Assembly (NCBI GenBank): GCA_964546565.1
Contig: CAZJKC010000010.1
Span: forward strand, 1 to 37,916
Source: CAG-826 sp964546565
GTDB lineage: Bacteria; Bacillota_I; Bacilli_A; RFN20; CAG-826
Reading direction: 5' to 3'
DNA: 37,916 bases
Shown here: piece by piece, positions 30,591 through 37,175 of the stretch
Numbering within the stretch: the first letter of the stretch is position 1
Layout: each line of letters opens with the position of its first letter
Position numbers and translations under genes: made by a program
The notes under the pieces: generated by a model
Database searches by the model: none
The model's input: only the letters and a program-made list of their open reading frames with translations
Told to the model about the DNA's origin: nothing

Positions 30591-31481
30591 ATGGCGCTTA
30601 TTCTGAAAACGGCGAACTGCGGCACGATGGCCGACTGGTTCAAACAGCAGGGGCGGTGGTATTCCTACACCGCTACGCCTAAGGTTGGTGACATTGTGTT
30701 TTACGACTGGAAAGGAAACCACACCAAGCGCGACCATGTGGGCATTGTTGAGAGCGTAACCAGCTCCGGCGTGGTTGCAATCGAGGGCAACACCAGCGTC
30801 GGGAACGATTCCAACGGCGGCGAGGTCATGCGGCGGACACGCTCCAAGACCTATATCACGGGTTATGGCCGTCCGGCTTATGCGTCTACGGCAGAGCGGG
30901 ACAAGTACCTGAATATTGCCCGGGCGCAGCTTGGCATCAAGGAAAGCCCGGCCAACTCGAACAAGTGTAAATTCAACACCTGGTATTACGGTTCCGCCGT
31001 CTCCGGCTCGGCCTATCCGTGGTGTGCTGTGTTCGTGTGCTGGGTGTTCCTGTCCGGCGCAACGGCCACGACGGCGGACTACAGCGCCAAAATCAAGAGT
31101 TTCCAAAGTTGGCTCAACGCCACCTACAAAGCCGGGCTTACCGTTGACGGCGGGTATGGTACGCTGACCAGAACGGCGGCAACGGCGGCATGGCAGACGG
31201 AAATGAACGAGCAGGAGGGCGCGAAGCTGGTGGTTGATGGCATTTTCGGGACTGCCAGCAAGACAGTGGCCAAGAAGTGCAAAGTGGCCTATGGCGCAAA
31301 AGGCAACTTCACTAAACTGGCGCAAGGTCTGCTGTACTGCCACGGCCTTGACGCTGGCGGGATCGATGGCGTTTACGGCTCCGGCACGCGTTCCGCCGTT
31401 CGCTCGTTCCAGAGTAAAAAATCCATTTCCGTCGATGGCGTTGTTGGGGCAGCTACATGGGAAAAGCTCCTAAGCATTTGA
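30591..31481 (+). CDS. Endolysin with a CHAP domain in swapped (permuted) order plus two peptidoglycan-binding domains
   Basis: 296 residues, ATG 30591 behind GGAGG. Residues about 5-95 (KTANCGTMADWFKQQGRWYS, GDIVFYDW, RDHVGIVESV, AIEGNTS) are the C-terminal half of a CHAP amidase/peptidase, with the usual His (H49) and Glu/Asn (E65/N67). Residues about 103-155 (YLNIARAQLGIKESPANSNK, AYPWCAVFVCWVF) are the N-terminal half, with the catalytic Cys (C145). The halves are thus in reverse of the usual order. Two PG_binding_1-like repeats follow (LTVDGGYGTLTRTAATAAW; AGGIDGVYGSGTRSAVRSFQ). No signal peptide, so export needs the holin. All catalytic residues are present. Confidence 0.85.
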   Translation: MALILKTANCGTMADWFKQQGRWYSYTATPKVGDIVFYDWKGNHTKRDHVGIVESVTSSGVVAIEGNTSVGNDSNGGEVMRRTRSKTYITGYGRPAYASTAERDKYLNIARAQLGIKESPANSNKCKFNTWYYGSAVSGSAYPWCAVFVCWVFLSGATATTADYSAKIKSFQSWLNATYKAGLTVDGGYGTLTRTAATAAWQTEMNEQEGAKLVVDGIFGTASKTVAKKCKVAYGAKGNFTKLAQGLLYCHGLDAGGIDGVYGSGTRSAVRSFQSKKSISVDGVVGAATWEKLLSI

Positions 31482-31741
31482 AAAAGCCCATGAAAAAGAA
31501 AGTCAAGACAATGGACTTGATTCTTGTCGTCATTGCGCTGGCCGGGCTTGTGTTCACCGTGACCATGATTCGGATTTTCAAAGAGCAGGGGGCAATCCCG
31601 GACACGCTCGTTACTTGCGTTTTTGGTGTGCTTTTTGGTGAGTGCGGCGCTATGGCGTGGATTAAGACAACGAAGGAACGAACCCAGACACGGCGCTGGG
31701 AAGTCGAAGACCGAGAAAGAGAGGAAAGAAGAAATGGATAA
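31457..31741 (+). CDS. Holin-like two-helix membrane protein
   Basis: 94 residues if started at ATG 31457 (overlapping the endolysin end by 25 bp); ATG 31490 is an alternative, and neither has a clear ribosome binding site. Two transmembrane helices (DLILVVIALAGLVFTVTMIR, IPDTLVTCVFGVLFGECGAM) and a charged C-terminus (RWEVEDREREERRNG). A common small protein beside gut-phage endolysins. Confidence 0.65.
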   Translation: MGKAPKHLKKPMKKKVKTMDLILVVIALAGLVFTVTMIRIFKEQGAIPDTLVTCVFGVLFGECGAMAWIKTTKERTQTRRWEVEDREREERRNG

Positions 31742-32045
31742 TATTTCACAGATCATCAGCTACACCACGATGCTTATCGGTGTTCTTGTGGCAGTCACCA
31801 ATGTCATTGTTGAGGTCATCAAGAAAATCACATGGGACAGAGTTCACACGAATGTTGTCGTTGTGGTCGTGGCCGTGGCCTTGTCCCTTGCGTGTTTGTT
31901 CACGCTGCTGACGCTGACCGCTACACAGGTACAATGGTATTATGCCGTCGGCGCTGTTATCGTTGGCTTTTTCGTGGCGTATGCTGCTATGTTCGGGTAC
32001 GATAAACTGAAAGAGATTCTGAACTCGTTTATCACTAAAGAGTAA
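31734..32045 (+). CDS. Holin
   Basis: 103 residues, ATG 31734 with GAGAGGAAAGAAG upstream; overlaps the previous gene by 8 bp. Three hydrophobic segments (ISYTTMLIGVLVAVTNVIVE, VVVVVAVALSLACLFTLLTL, YAVGAVIVGFFVAYAAMFGY) and a charged C-terminal tail fit a class I phage holin that forms the membrane lesions releasing the endolysin. Confidence 0.75.
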   Translation: MDNISQIISYTTMLIGVLVAVTNVIVEVIKKITWDRVHTNVVVVVVAVALSLACLFTLLTLTATQVQWYYAVGAVIVGFFVAYAAMFGYDKLKEILNSFITKE

Positions 32046-32085
32046 CGCCGCCCGGGGGCACATCATCTTGAAATGAGGTGCTTCC

Positions 32086-32289
32086 ATGAAATACAAGTAT
32101 TCTATAAAGGAACTTGAAAAAATGCGCTCCTGCCCTTACTTGACGGACAAAGAACGGAAAGTCTTGAATCTGTATTATTTTCGAGGGTGGGAAGCGGAAC
32201 GGGTCGCCGCTGAGCTGGATGTGTCACGGGGCACAGTGTTCAACATTCTGCGCGGCCTCCGGGAAAAGGCGTTTTCCAAAACAGAATAA
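32086..32289 (+). CDS. Sigma-70 region 4-like HTH protein
   Basis: 67 residues, ATG 32086 with GAGGTG upstream. LTDKERKVLNLYYFRGWEAE, RVAAELDVSRGTVFNILRGL is a region 4-type helix-turn-helix: the ERxVLxLYYxxG helix followed by a recognition helix. It lacks the other sigma domains, so it may act as an anti-sigma-like or transcription-switch factor late in infection. It is the last gene before a strong terminator. Confidence 0.7.
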   Translation: MKYKYSIKELEKMRSCPYLTDKERKVLNLYYFRGWEAERVAAELDVSRGTVFNILRGLREKAFSKTE

Positions 32290-32305
32290 ACTTGCACGGA
32301 ATTTA

Positions 32306-32348
32306 GCCGGGGATTGTTCTTCCATTGAACAGTCTCCGGCCTTTTTTT
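32306..32348 (+). terminator. Strong intrinsic terminator of the late operon
   Basis: 14-bp stem (32306-32319 with 32327-32340, two G-T pairs), 7-base loop, followed by seven T. A TATAAT at 32352-32357 just after it could be the -10 of a weak promoter for the following cluster; no clear -35 at 17 bp. Confidence 0.85.
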
Positions 32349-32379
32349 ATTTATAATAGGGGCAGAAGGGGGCAATGCC

Positions 32380-32742
32380 ATGAATTATCAATACCCTGCG
32401 TATTATCCCACCAGTGCGCCGTATGCGGCGAACCCGCAGCAACAGGCGAATATTTACCAACCGCAACCGCAAACGCCGCCACAGGCGATTCCGAGTGCTG
32501 TTAGAACGGTTTACAGCGAAGCGGAAGCGAGGGCGGCGCAAATCCCTACAGATGGAAGCACGGTGGTGTTCATCGACCAGACAAGCGGGGCGCTTTACAC
32601 TAAACAGTTCAGCTTTGAAACAGGCTCGTTCCCGTTTTTTGTCTACGCCCGGCAAACGCAAGCGCCGACGCAGTATGCCACGCTGGAAGACCTTGAACGG
32701 CTCCGGCGTGAACTGATGGAGGTAAGGACCAATGATGAATAA
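32380..32742 (+). CDS. Pro/Gln/Tyr-rich hypothetical protein
   Basis: 120 residues, ATG 32380 behind GGGGG. Residues 1-40 are low complexity (YQYPAYYPTSAPYAANPQQQ) and probably disordered. Residues 50-110 form a small beta domain (GSTVVFIDQTSGALYTKQFS, FPFFVYARQTQ) followed by a helix (LEDLERLRRELMEV). First gene of the post-lysis cluster. Unknown; may be virion-associated. Confidence 0.6.
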   Translation: MNYQYPAYYPTSAPYAANPQQQANIYQPQPQTPPQAIPSAVRTVYSEAEARAAQIPTDGSTVVFIDQTSGALYTKQFSFETGSFPFFVYARQTQAPTQYATLEDLERLRRELMEVRTNDE

Positions 32743-32980
32743 TCCAATGATGAATAATCCAATGGGGAACCCTGTTTTTGCTATGATAAACATGATGAGG
32801 AACGGCGGGAACCCTATGAGCTTCATCCAAAACATGGCGGGGCAAAATCCGCAAGCGGCGCAGTTTATGCGCATGGTCGGGGGAAAAAACGCAAGTCAGT
32901 TAAAACAGATGGCGGAGAGCATTGCCGCCAACAACGGAACAACGGTGGATGAGGTGGCCAGACGGCTCGGCCTCATGTGA
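32732..32980 (+). CDS. Met/Asn-rich hypothetical protein
   Basis: 82 residues, ATG 32732 with GGAGG upstream; overlaps the previous gene. Begins MMNNPMMNNPMGNPVFAMIN; the repeat comes from a 15-bp tandem unit (32732-32746 and 32747-32761), so the start is prone to length change. The C-terminal half has a helical domain (NASQLKQMAESIAANNGTTV, DEVARRLGLM). Unknown function. Confidence 0.6.
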   Translation: MMNNPMMNNPMGNPVFAMINMMRNGGNPMSFIQNMAGQNPQAAQFMRMVGGKNASQLKQMAESIAANNGTTVDEVARRLGLM

Positions 32981-32986
32981 TACACA

Positions 32987-33073
32987 CCTTTTCAGTTACC
33001 GCATCTTGAGCAAAAGCGGCAACACGGACACGACCGGGAAGCGCGCGCCCGGATGTGAATAACTGAAAAGGAG
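32987..33073 (+). ncRNA. Structured leader that can hide a Shine-Dalgarno
   Basis: CCTTTTCAGTTA (32987-32998) and TAACTGAAAAGG (33060-33071) form a perfect 12-bp stem enclosing two smaller hairpins: CCGC/GCGG (32999-33002, 33016-33019) and CCGGG/CCCGG (33034-33038, 33048-33052), i.e. a three-way-junction shape. The right arm includes the AAAAGGAG ribosome binding site (33066-33073) of the 245-residue gene, so pairing would block translation. A T6 run follows, so the stem could also act as a terminator. Bases 32995-33023 can instead form a local GTTA.CCGC/GCGG.AAC hairpin that competes with the long stem. Confidence 0.6.
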
Positions 33074-33082
33074 TTTTTTCTT

Positions 33083-33820
33083 ATGGCAGAAGACAATTTC
33101 GCAATGGGCTATGCTCTCGGGCAGGATTCCGGCAACGGCTGCAACAACGGCGGTATGTTCGGTAACGAGGGCTGGTGGGCAATCATCCTCTTTGCTATGA
33201 TTTTCGGATGGGGCCGCGGCGGTTTTGGCGGTTATGGCGATGGCGGCGGTTCCGCGGTGCCGTGCAACTGTGCGACACAGGCCGATGTTCGCGCCGCTGT
33301 TGACCAGCAGACGCTCATTTCCAAACTTGACCAGCAGACCTATGGCCTTGCAGACAGCACCTATGCGTTGAACAACACCATTGTAAATGGATTCCACGGC
33401 GTGGACAATGCCGTGTGCAACCTTGGTTACAACGTGCAGAGTGGTTTTAACAGCATCGCGCACCAGATTTCCGACTGCTGCTGCACCACTCAGCGGGCCA
33501 TTGATGGCGTGAATTACAACATGGCCACGCAGTTCTGCGCTCTTGGCAACACCGTTACCGGCGTTGGCCGTGACATCATCGACAATCAGAACGCCAACAC
33601 CCGCGCCATTCTCGACTTCATGACGCAGGACAAGATTGCTACTCTGACCGCCGAGAACCAGAACTTGAAGTTTGCCGCGTCCCAGACTGCGCAGAACCAG
33701 TTTATTACCCAGGTTGGTTCTGACATCGTGAACCGGTTGCAGCCGCCTCCCGTTCCGTCTTATACCGTGCCCAATCCTTACAGCGGCTACGGCTATACCG
33801 GCTGTGGTTGCTGCGCTTGA
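33083..33820 (+). CDS. Highly expressed Gly/Cys-rich protein of unknown function
   Basis: 245 residues, ATG 33083 after a structured leader. A Gly-rich N-terminus with a hydrophobic segment (EGWWAIILFAMIFGWGRGGF), Cys pairs (CNC; CCCTTQ), a heptad-like middle (DQQTLISKLDQQTYGLADST, VNGFHGVDNAVCNLGYNVQS) and a C-terminal helix (LTAENQNLKFAASQTAQNQF) with a CGCC end. Codons are C-ending and optimal, like the capsid and tail genes, suggesting high expression. I know this family as common in gut phages but without a function; trimeric coiled-coil virion or membrane protein are the options. Confidence 0.6.
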   Translation: MAEDNFAMGYALGQDSGNGCNNGGMFGNEGWWAIILFAMIFGWGRGGFGGYGDGGGSAVPCNCATQADVRAAVDQQTLISKLDQQTYGLADSTYALNNTIVNGFHGVDNAVCNLGYNVQSGFNSIAHQISDCCCTTQRAIDGVNYNMATQFCALGNTVTGVGRDIIDNQNANTRAILDFMTQDKIATLTAENQNLKFAASQTAQNQFITQVGSDIVNRLQPPPVPSYTVPNPYSGYGYTGCGCCA

Positions 33821-33832
33821 TTTGAAACATCG

Positions 33833-33851
33833 GGGGCGGTTTCTCCGCCCC
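33833..33851 (+). terminator. GC hairpin between unknown late genes
   Basis: Perfect 7-bp stem GGGGCGG/CCGCCCC with loop TTTCT, 12 bases after the 245-residue gene. No T run follows, so it more likely protects or pauses the transcript than ends it. Confidence 0.45.
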
Positions 33852-33871
33852 TTGAGCAAGGAGGAATTTAT

Positions 33872-34264
33872 ATGGCTTGTAAAACCAGCTGCCAGCTATG
33901 TTCTCGTTTGATCATCAGTGAAAGCGTCGCATTTTCGGACGGGAATCTCGTCATTGACCTTCCGGCTGGGTCCTACACAAATGGCGGTAAATACTGCATT
34001 GTTGTCGCCCAGACCATTCCCACTGACACGACTATCAACGCGCCTGTATACATCACCGTTGGCGGCGGCAGCACGCTCTACCCGCTGAATAAATGCGATT
34101 GTTCACAGGCCGTGGCTTGTTCAATCCGCACTAGGACGCGTTATTCCACGCGAGTAAGCACCACGCCCACGGGGGGTGCGTTTAAGCTCCTTGGCCGCGT
34201 CTGTTGCGCCCCAGACAACGACTTGACTGCCATTGACGGAACGGACGGAGGGGCGGCGACATGA
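33872..34264 (+). CDS. Cys-rich beta protein, possible decoration protein
   Basis: 130 residues, ATG 33872 behind AAGGAGG. N-terminal CKTSCQLCSRLIISESVAFS, then beta strands (DGNLVIDLPAGSYTNGGKYC, INAPVYITVGGGSTLYPLNK) and a Cys-rich C-terminus (CDCSQAVAC, GRVCCAP). Ten cysteines in all. Resembles no family I can name; small, compact and highly translated, so a virion surface role is a guess. Confidence 0.55.
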   Translation: MACKTSCQLCSRLIISESVAFSDGNLVIDLPAGSYTNGGKYCIVVAQTIPTDTTINAPVYITVGGGSTLYPLNKCDCSQAVACSIRTRTRYSTRVSTTPTGGAFKLLGRVCCAPDNDLTAIDGTDGGAAT

Positions 34265-34860
34265 AACACGGCTTGAAAATGATGATGCTGTCTGACCGGG
34301 AGCCAGAAAGTAAATACCGGGACAGACGGGGCCGGGAACATTACGAAAATGGTAGATACGCCCCAAAAAGCGAGTGGGAGGCGTACATCGTTGGAGACCG
34401 GCACGAAGAACGCCGGGAACCCGAACACACTGCGCCGCAGATGAACCAGATCGGATTTTCGACCGGCGAAGAAGTCCGGCACGACTACGGCGCGCGGGTC
34501 GAAGATAAATCGACCAGCAGCGAGTTGAAAAAAGGCGGGGCATCTTCCGCTCCGGTATTCACCAGGGAGACGGCACAGAAGTGGATGGAACACCTCCGGA
34601 ACGCCGACGGCACAACCGGCGCACACTGGACAAAGACCGAAGTTGAGGACATTGCCCGAAAAAAGAATCTCGACTGTGACCCTGCTGACCTCTGGGCGGC
34701 CATGAATATGATGTACTCCGATTATTCCAAGGTGGCCAAGCGCATGAACATCAACAACGCTGATTTTTATTTGGGCATGGCGCTGGCATTTTTGGACGAT
34801 GCGGACGCGGTTCCGGACAAGCTCGGAACCTACTACAAGTACATTGTGAAGCACAGTTGA
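34261..34860 (+). CDS. Hypothetical protein with charged N-terminus
   Basis: 199 residues, ATG 34261 overlapping the previous TGA (ATGA). N-terminal 90 residues are charged and probably disordered (EPESKYRDRRGREHYENGRY). The C-terminal 95 form a helical domain (FTRETAQKWMEHLRNADGTT, DPADLWAAMNMMYSDYSKVA, INNADFYLGMALAFLDDADA), a pattern seen in gut-phage structural clusters (DUF7841-type). Last gene before attP. Confidence 0.6.
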   Translation: MKHGLKMMMLSDREPESKYRDRRGREHYENGRYAPKSEWEAYIVGDRHEERREPEHTAPQMNQIGFSTGEEVRHDYGARVEDKSTSSELKKGGASSAPVFTRETAQKWMEHLRNADGTTGAHWTKTEVEDIARKKNLDCDPADLWAAMNMMYSDYSKVAKRMNINNADFYLGMALAFLDDADAVPDKLGTYYKYIVKHS

Positions 34861-34981
34861 TACCGGTAGCGTTTTTGGTAGCATTTTGTACTTATCTTGA
34901 TGCCAATAAACTTCTTTTTGCGATAACAAGTTTAGTGCGAAAGAAGTCCGCGAAGCCTTGAAAATGCTGTAAAAACGCAAG

Positions 34982-35017
34982 AAGAACCCCGGAAGCCTTG
35001 AAACTTCCGGGGTTCTT
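34982..35017. terminator. Strong bidirectional terminator in attP
   Basis: Perfect 14-bp stem AAGAACCCCGGAAG/CTTCCGGGGTTCTT with an 8-base loop, T-rich on both outer sides. On the minus strand it directly follows the tRNA-like 3' end, so after integration it would serve as the terminator of the host tRNA or tmRNA gene. It also ends the phage late cluster. Confidence 0.85.
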
Positions 35018-35021
35018 TGTT

Positions 35022-35050
35022 TGGTGGAGCTGAGGGGAATCGAACCCCTG
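35022..35050 (-). other. 3' end of a tRNA or tmRNA (attachment core)
   Basis: On the minus strand: T arm AGGGG-TTCGATT-CCCCT, acceptor strand CAGCTCC, discriminator A and CCA. The bases before the T arm do not continue a tRNA, so only the 3' fragment is carried. This lets the phage restore the host gene on integration. A tmRNA or a tRNA with acceptor GGAGCTG (or GGGGCTG) is the expected host target. Confidence 0.8.
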
Positions 35051-35115
35051 TTAAAAATCGTTAAAAGCGTTGATAATGCCGAGTTTTTTGTTTTATGGTA
35101 GCATTTTTGGTAGCG

Positions 35116-36222
35116 TTATTTTTTGAAGGCTGGAAAAGCTTTTCTAAAATCCTCTACAATCAACGGGTCCACGCCACGGAACAGGAGCCAAGATGCTGGG
35201 TCTCCCGGCGGGTTCTCGTCGGAAGCGGAATAGAACTCGGCCATTTTTTTTGCGGCGGCGCTGACTTGCTGGTCACTGAGATAGACATAGTGCTTGTGGA
35301 CGGTTTGGAGGTTGGACCACCCTCCAATTGCCATGGTTTCGCGCTCGTTAAGCCCCAGACTGTACGCCAGCGACGCGAATGACCGCCGGAGACCATGCAG
35401 GCCGACTGCTGGAAGATTGGAAGATGAGCAAAGGCGGTTTATCTTTTCTGTGATGTGAACAACAGGCCCGACAATCAATGCGCAATCTTCCGTTTTTTCT
35501 ATGAGGTCTTTCAATCTTGGAATCATGATTGGTATGTTCCGGGAGCTTCCGTCCGTCTTGTTTAGTTCTGTGTGTACCCAACCACCATCTTCCTGCTGGA
35601 CGAATGCCCCCCGAATGCGAATGATACCATTCTTGAGGTCAATATCCGATTTTTTAAGGGCCATGAGTTCCGATCGCCGGAGCGAATGCAGAGCCAACAA
35701 CGCAGCGACTTCAACATCTGTATCGCGCACGACCTGTAAGAAGGTTTGGATTTGATCAGCGGTCAAAAACGGCATATCTCGCCGTGGCGAGCGAGCGATT
35801 ATAACCTCTGGTGAAAACCCCTTTGCAGACATCGCTGCATAGAACAATCCCCAAGTGTTCCGCTTTGTTTTCGCGCTCACATCAAGGGAATTTACAGCGC
35901 GTTGCCAGTTGACTTTTGTCATATCTTTATCCATCAAGTCTTGAAAATATCGCCCCGCGAGCTGGGAGTACCCACGAACCGTAGAGGGCGACAAAACCCC
36001 GCGCCGTGACTCAATGTAATCCGTTACCGCATCACGGAGCGTTCCGGCTTTTGTCGGGGGTTCCTTTAAGCCAAATTTAATAGCCGCTGCCTCTTTTTCG
36101 CACTCGGCTTTTGTGTCGCGCAAGATGTATTGGCTTTTTGTCTTTCCGTTTTCATCTTTCAAACGGAGTTGAATGTACCACTTGCCGTTTGGTTTCTGTT
36201 TGGCTTTTGGAATCGTTCTCAC
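35116..36222 (-). CDS. int: Tyrosine integrase
   Basis: 368 residues from GTG 36222, chosen because GAGGTG lies just upstream on the minus strand; the ATG at 36285 has none. N-terminal AP2-type arm-binding domain (KPNGKWYIQLRLKDENGKTK), core-binding domain (VLSPSTVRGYSQLAGRYFQD), and a catalytic domain with R in LHSLRRSELMAL, the HGLRRSFASLAY box (H-x-x-R), GGWSN in place of the usual GH, and the nucleophile Tyr in HKHYVYLS. Integrates the phage at the tRNA-like site next to it. Transcribed toward attP, the usual arrangement. Confidence 0.93.
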   Translation of the reverse strand: MRTIPKAKQKPNGKWYIQLRLKDENGKTKSQYILRDTKAECEKEAAAIKFGLKEPPTKAGTLRDAVTDYIESRRGVLSPSTVRGYSQLAGRYFQDLMDKDMTKVNWQRAVNSLDVSAKTKRNTWGLFYAAMSAKGFSPEVIIARSPRRDMPFLTADQIQTFLQVVRDTDVEVAALLALHSLRRSELMALKKSDIDLKNGIIRIRGAFVQQEDGGWVHTELNKTDGSSRNIPIMIPRLKDLIEKTEDCALIVGPVVHITEKINRLCSSSNLPAVGLHGLRRSFASLAYSLGLNERETMAIGGWSNLQTVHKHYVYLSDQQVSAAAKKMAEFYSASDENPPGDPASWLLFRGVDPLIVEDFRKAFPAFKK

Positions 36223-36298
36223 AAAAATCACCTCATTTACGGAATTTTGACAAAGCTCGCGCGGCTGGCCTTGTATAATGACCATGCCCCGGACACAT

Positions 36299-36334
36299 GA
36301 CGGTTGAGCTTCCGGGCGCTGGCACTCAACCGTC
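36299..36334. other. Inverted repeat upstream of integrase
   Basis: Perfect 10-bp arms GACGGTTGAG/CTCAACCGTC with a 16-base spacer, in the 235-bp non-coding stretch between integrase and the next rightward gene. Could be a terminator for transcription entering from the left or an excision/regulator binding site. Nothing else coding is seen in 36286-36457. Confidence 0.45.
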
Positions 36335-36397
36335 GATTTATGCGCAGTCCTGTTTTATGGACGGTAAAAGCGTTATTCTTCTATTTGGAGAGACTGG

Positions 36398-36426
36398 TTG
36401 AAAAAAATCTCCTGTGCGGATATAAT
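36398..36426 (+). promoter_or_regulatory. Consensus sigma-A promoter
   Basis: TTGAAA (36398-36403), 17-bp spacer, TATAAT (36421-36426), 31 bases before the ATG at 36458. Confidence 0.85.
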
Positions 36427-36457
36427 GGAAGTGCAGAACGGCAAGGAGGTTTGAAAA

Positions 36458-36631
36458 ATGTCTTTTGAAACAAGCCAGATATCGAACAATGTTAGCGATA
36501 TGAAGTTCGACCTGATGCGCCTCACTGCGGCGACGGAACGAATCAGTTCCCAGTTTGAAACGGTTACCACCCTGCTGACATTGCTTGCAGGACAACAGCA
36601 GCAACAGCAGCGAGAGCGGCAACAGCGCTGA
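36458..36631 (+). CDS. 57-residue Gln-rich protein
   Basis: ATG 36458 with AAGGAGG upstream, directly after a consensus promoter. MSFETSQISNNVSDMKFDLM, a helical middle (RLTAATERISSQFETVTTLL) and a Q-rich end (GQQQQQQRERQQR). Helical coiled-coil in character. Its 3' third overlaps an antisense membrane-protein gene. Function unknown. Confidence 0.6.
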   Translation: MSFETSQISNNVSDMKFDLMRLTAATERISSQFETVTTLLTLLAGQQQQQQRERQQR

Positions 36632-36737
36632 ACCCAAGTGTGAGCCATTGCCTTAACTCGTCTCGTTTTCGGCGCTTTTTGTTCGCCTTGGCTTCTTCCT
36701 GCGCTTTATAACTCGTCCAACTGGTTGTAAAAGGCAT
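36564..36737 (-). CDS. 57-residue membrane protein, antisense to the Gln-rich gene
   Basis: ATG 36737 with GAGGAAG upstream on the minus strand. A basic N-terminus (AQEEAKANKKRRKRDELR) precedes one hydrophobic helix (WLTLGFSAVAALAAVAAVVL). Overlaps the rightward Gln-rich gene by 68 bp. Both look like plausible genes, but at least one may not be expressed. Confidence 0.5.
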   Translation of the reverse strand: MPFTTSWTSYKAQEEAKANKKRRKRDELRQWLTLGFSAVAALAAVAAVVLQAMSAGW

Positions 36738-36778
36738 CCGCTGCACTTCCTCTCATATTATTTTTGGAGGTGGTCAGA

Positions 36779-36907
36779 ATGGCGCAGGCCGAAAGCCGTG
36801 AGCAGCTCGTTGAAGAGGCGGTTGAAATTATAAAGCGTCTCAACGGAGACCAATTAAAAATAGCGCTGGCCTATGCGCTGGCGAGAGGAGAAAACGATGG
36901 AGATTGA
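36779..36907 (+). CDS. 42-residue helical protein
   Basis: ATG 36779 with GGAGG upstream. MAQAESREQLVEEAVEIIKR, LNGDQLKIALAYALARGEND: two amphipathic helices, similar to short phage proteins of unknown function. Overlaps the next gene by 11 bp. Confidence 0.55.
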   Translation: MAQAESREQLVEEAVEIIKRLNGDQLKIALAYALARGENDGD

Positions 36908-37175
36908 TGACATCTGCACTATGAACCTTGAAAAACCTCTCATTATTGCCTCAAACGGGAAAACAACGGCCGTATTCTATAATGATAAATGCATCTCGAT
37001 GCGTTCTATAAAGTTTTCGCACGTTGCGTGGCCGCGCGAGTGTACAGTTGAGTTTGAACACCCGCACGATTCTGCCAGAAATCCGCATGAAGAAATCAGC
37101 GAGTGGGAAGTGTTTCAAAAAACCTGTAAGCGCGTGTTAGGTTATGAGCTTGAGCGCAAGTTCGACAGCGAGTGA
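36897..37175 (+). CDS. 92-residue hypothetical protein
   Basis: ATG 36897 with GAGAGGAG upstream. Beta-rich start (KPLIIASNGKTTAVFYNDKC), a middle SHVAWPRECTVEFEHPHD and a C-terminal helix (EEISEWEVFQKTCKRVLGYE). Convergent with the next leftward gene, overlapping it by 39 bp. No family recognised. Confidence 0.5.
   Translation: MEIDDICTMNLEKPLIIASNGKTTAVFYNDKCISMRSIKFSHVAWPRECTVEFEHPHDSARNPHEEISEWEVFQKTCKRVLGYELERKFDSE

Larger units (their letters stand above)
34865..35120. other. attP region: tRNA-like core flanked by arm-type repeats
   Basis: Direct repeats GGTAGC[A/G]TTTT lie as two pairs, 34865-34887 and 35097-35120, either side of a 29-bp tRNA-like core (35022-35050). This is the layout of a tyrosine-integrase attachment site with arm-type and core sites. 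The right arm pair overlaps the integrase stop codon. Since phage genes lie on both sides, the site is unoccupied (attP), not attL/attR. Confidence 0.75.

Noticed and set aside
32086..32289. Full phage sigma factor
   Set aside because: Only 67 residues with a region 4-like HTH; regions 1-3 are absent, so it is listed as an HTH protein only.
36247..36279. Rightward promoter TTGACA...TATAAT upstream of integrase
   Set aside because: The spacer is 21 bp, too long for a sigma-A promoter, and the better promoter at 36398 serves the next gene.
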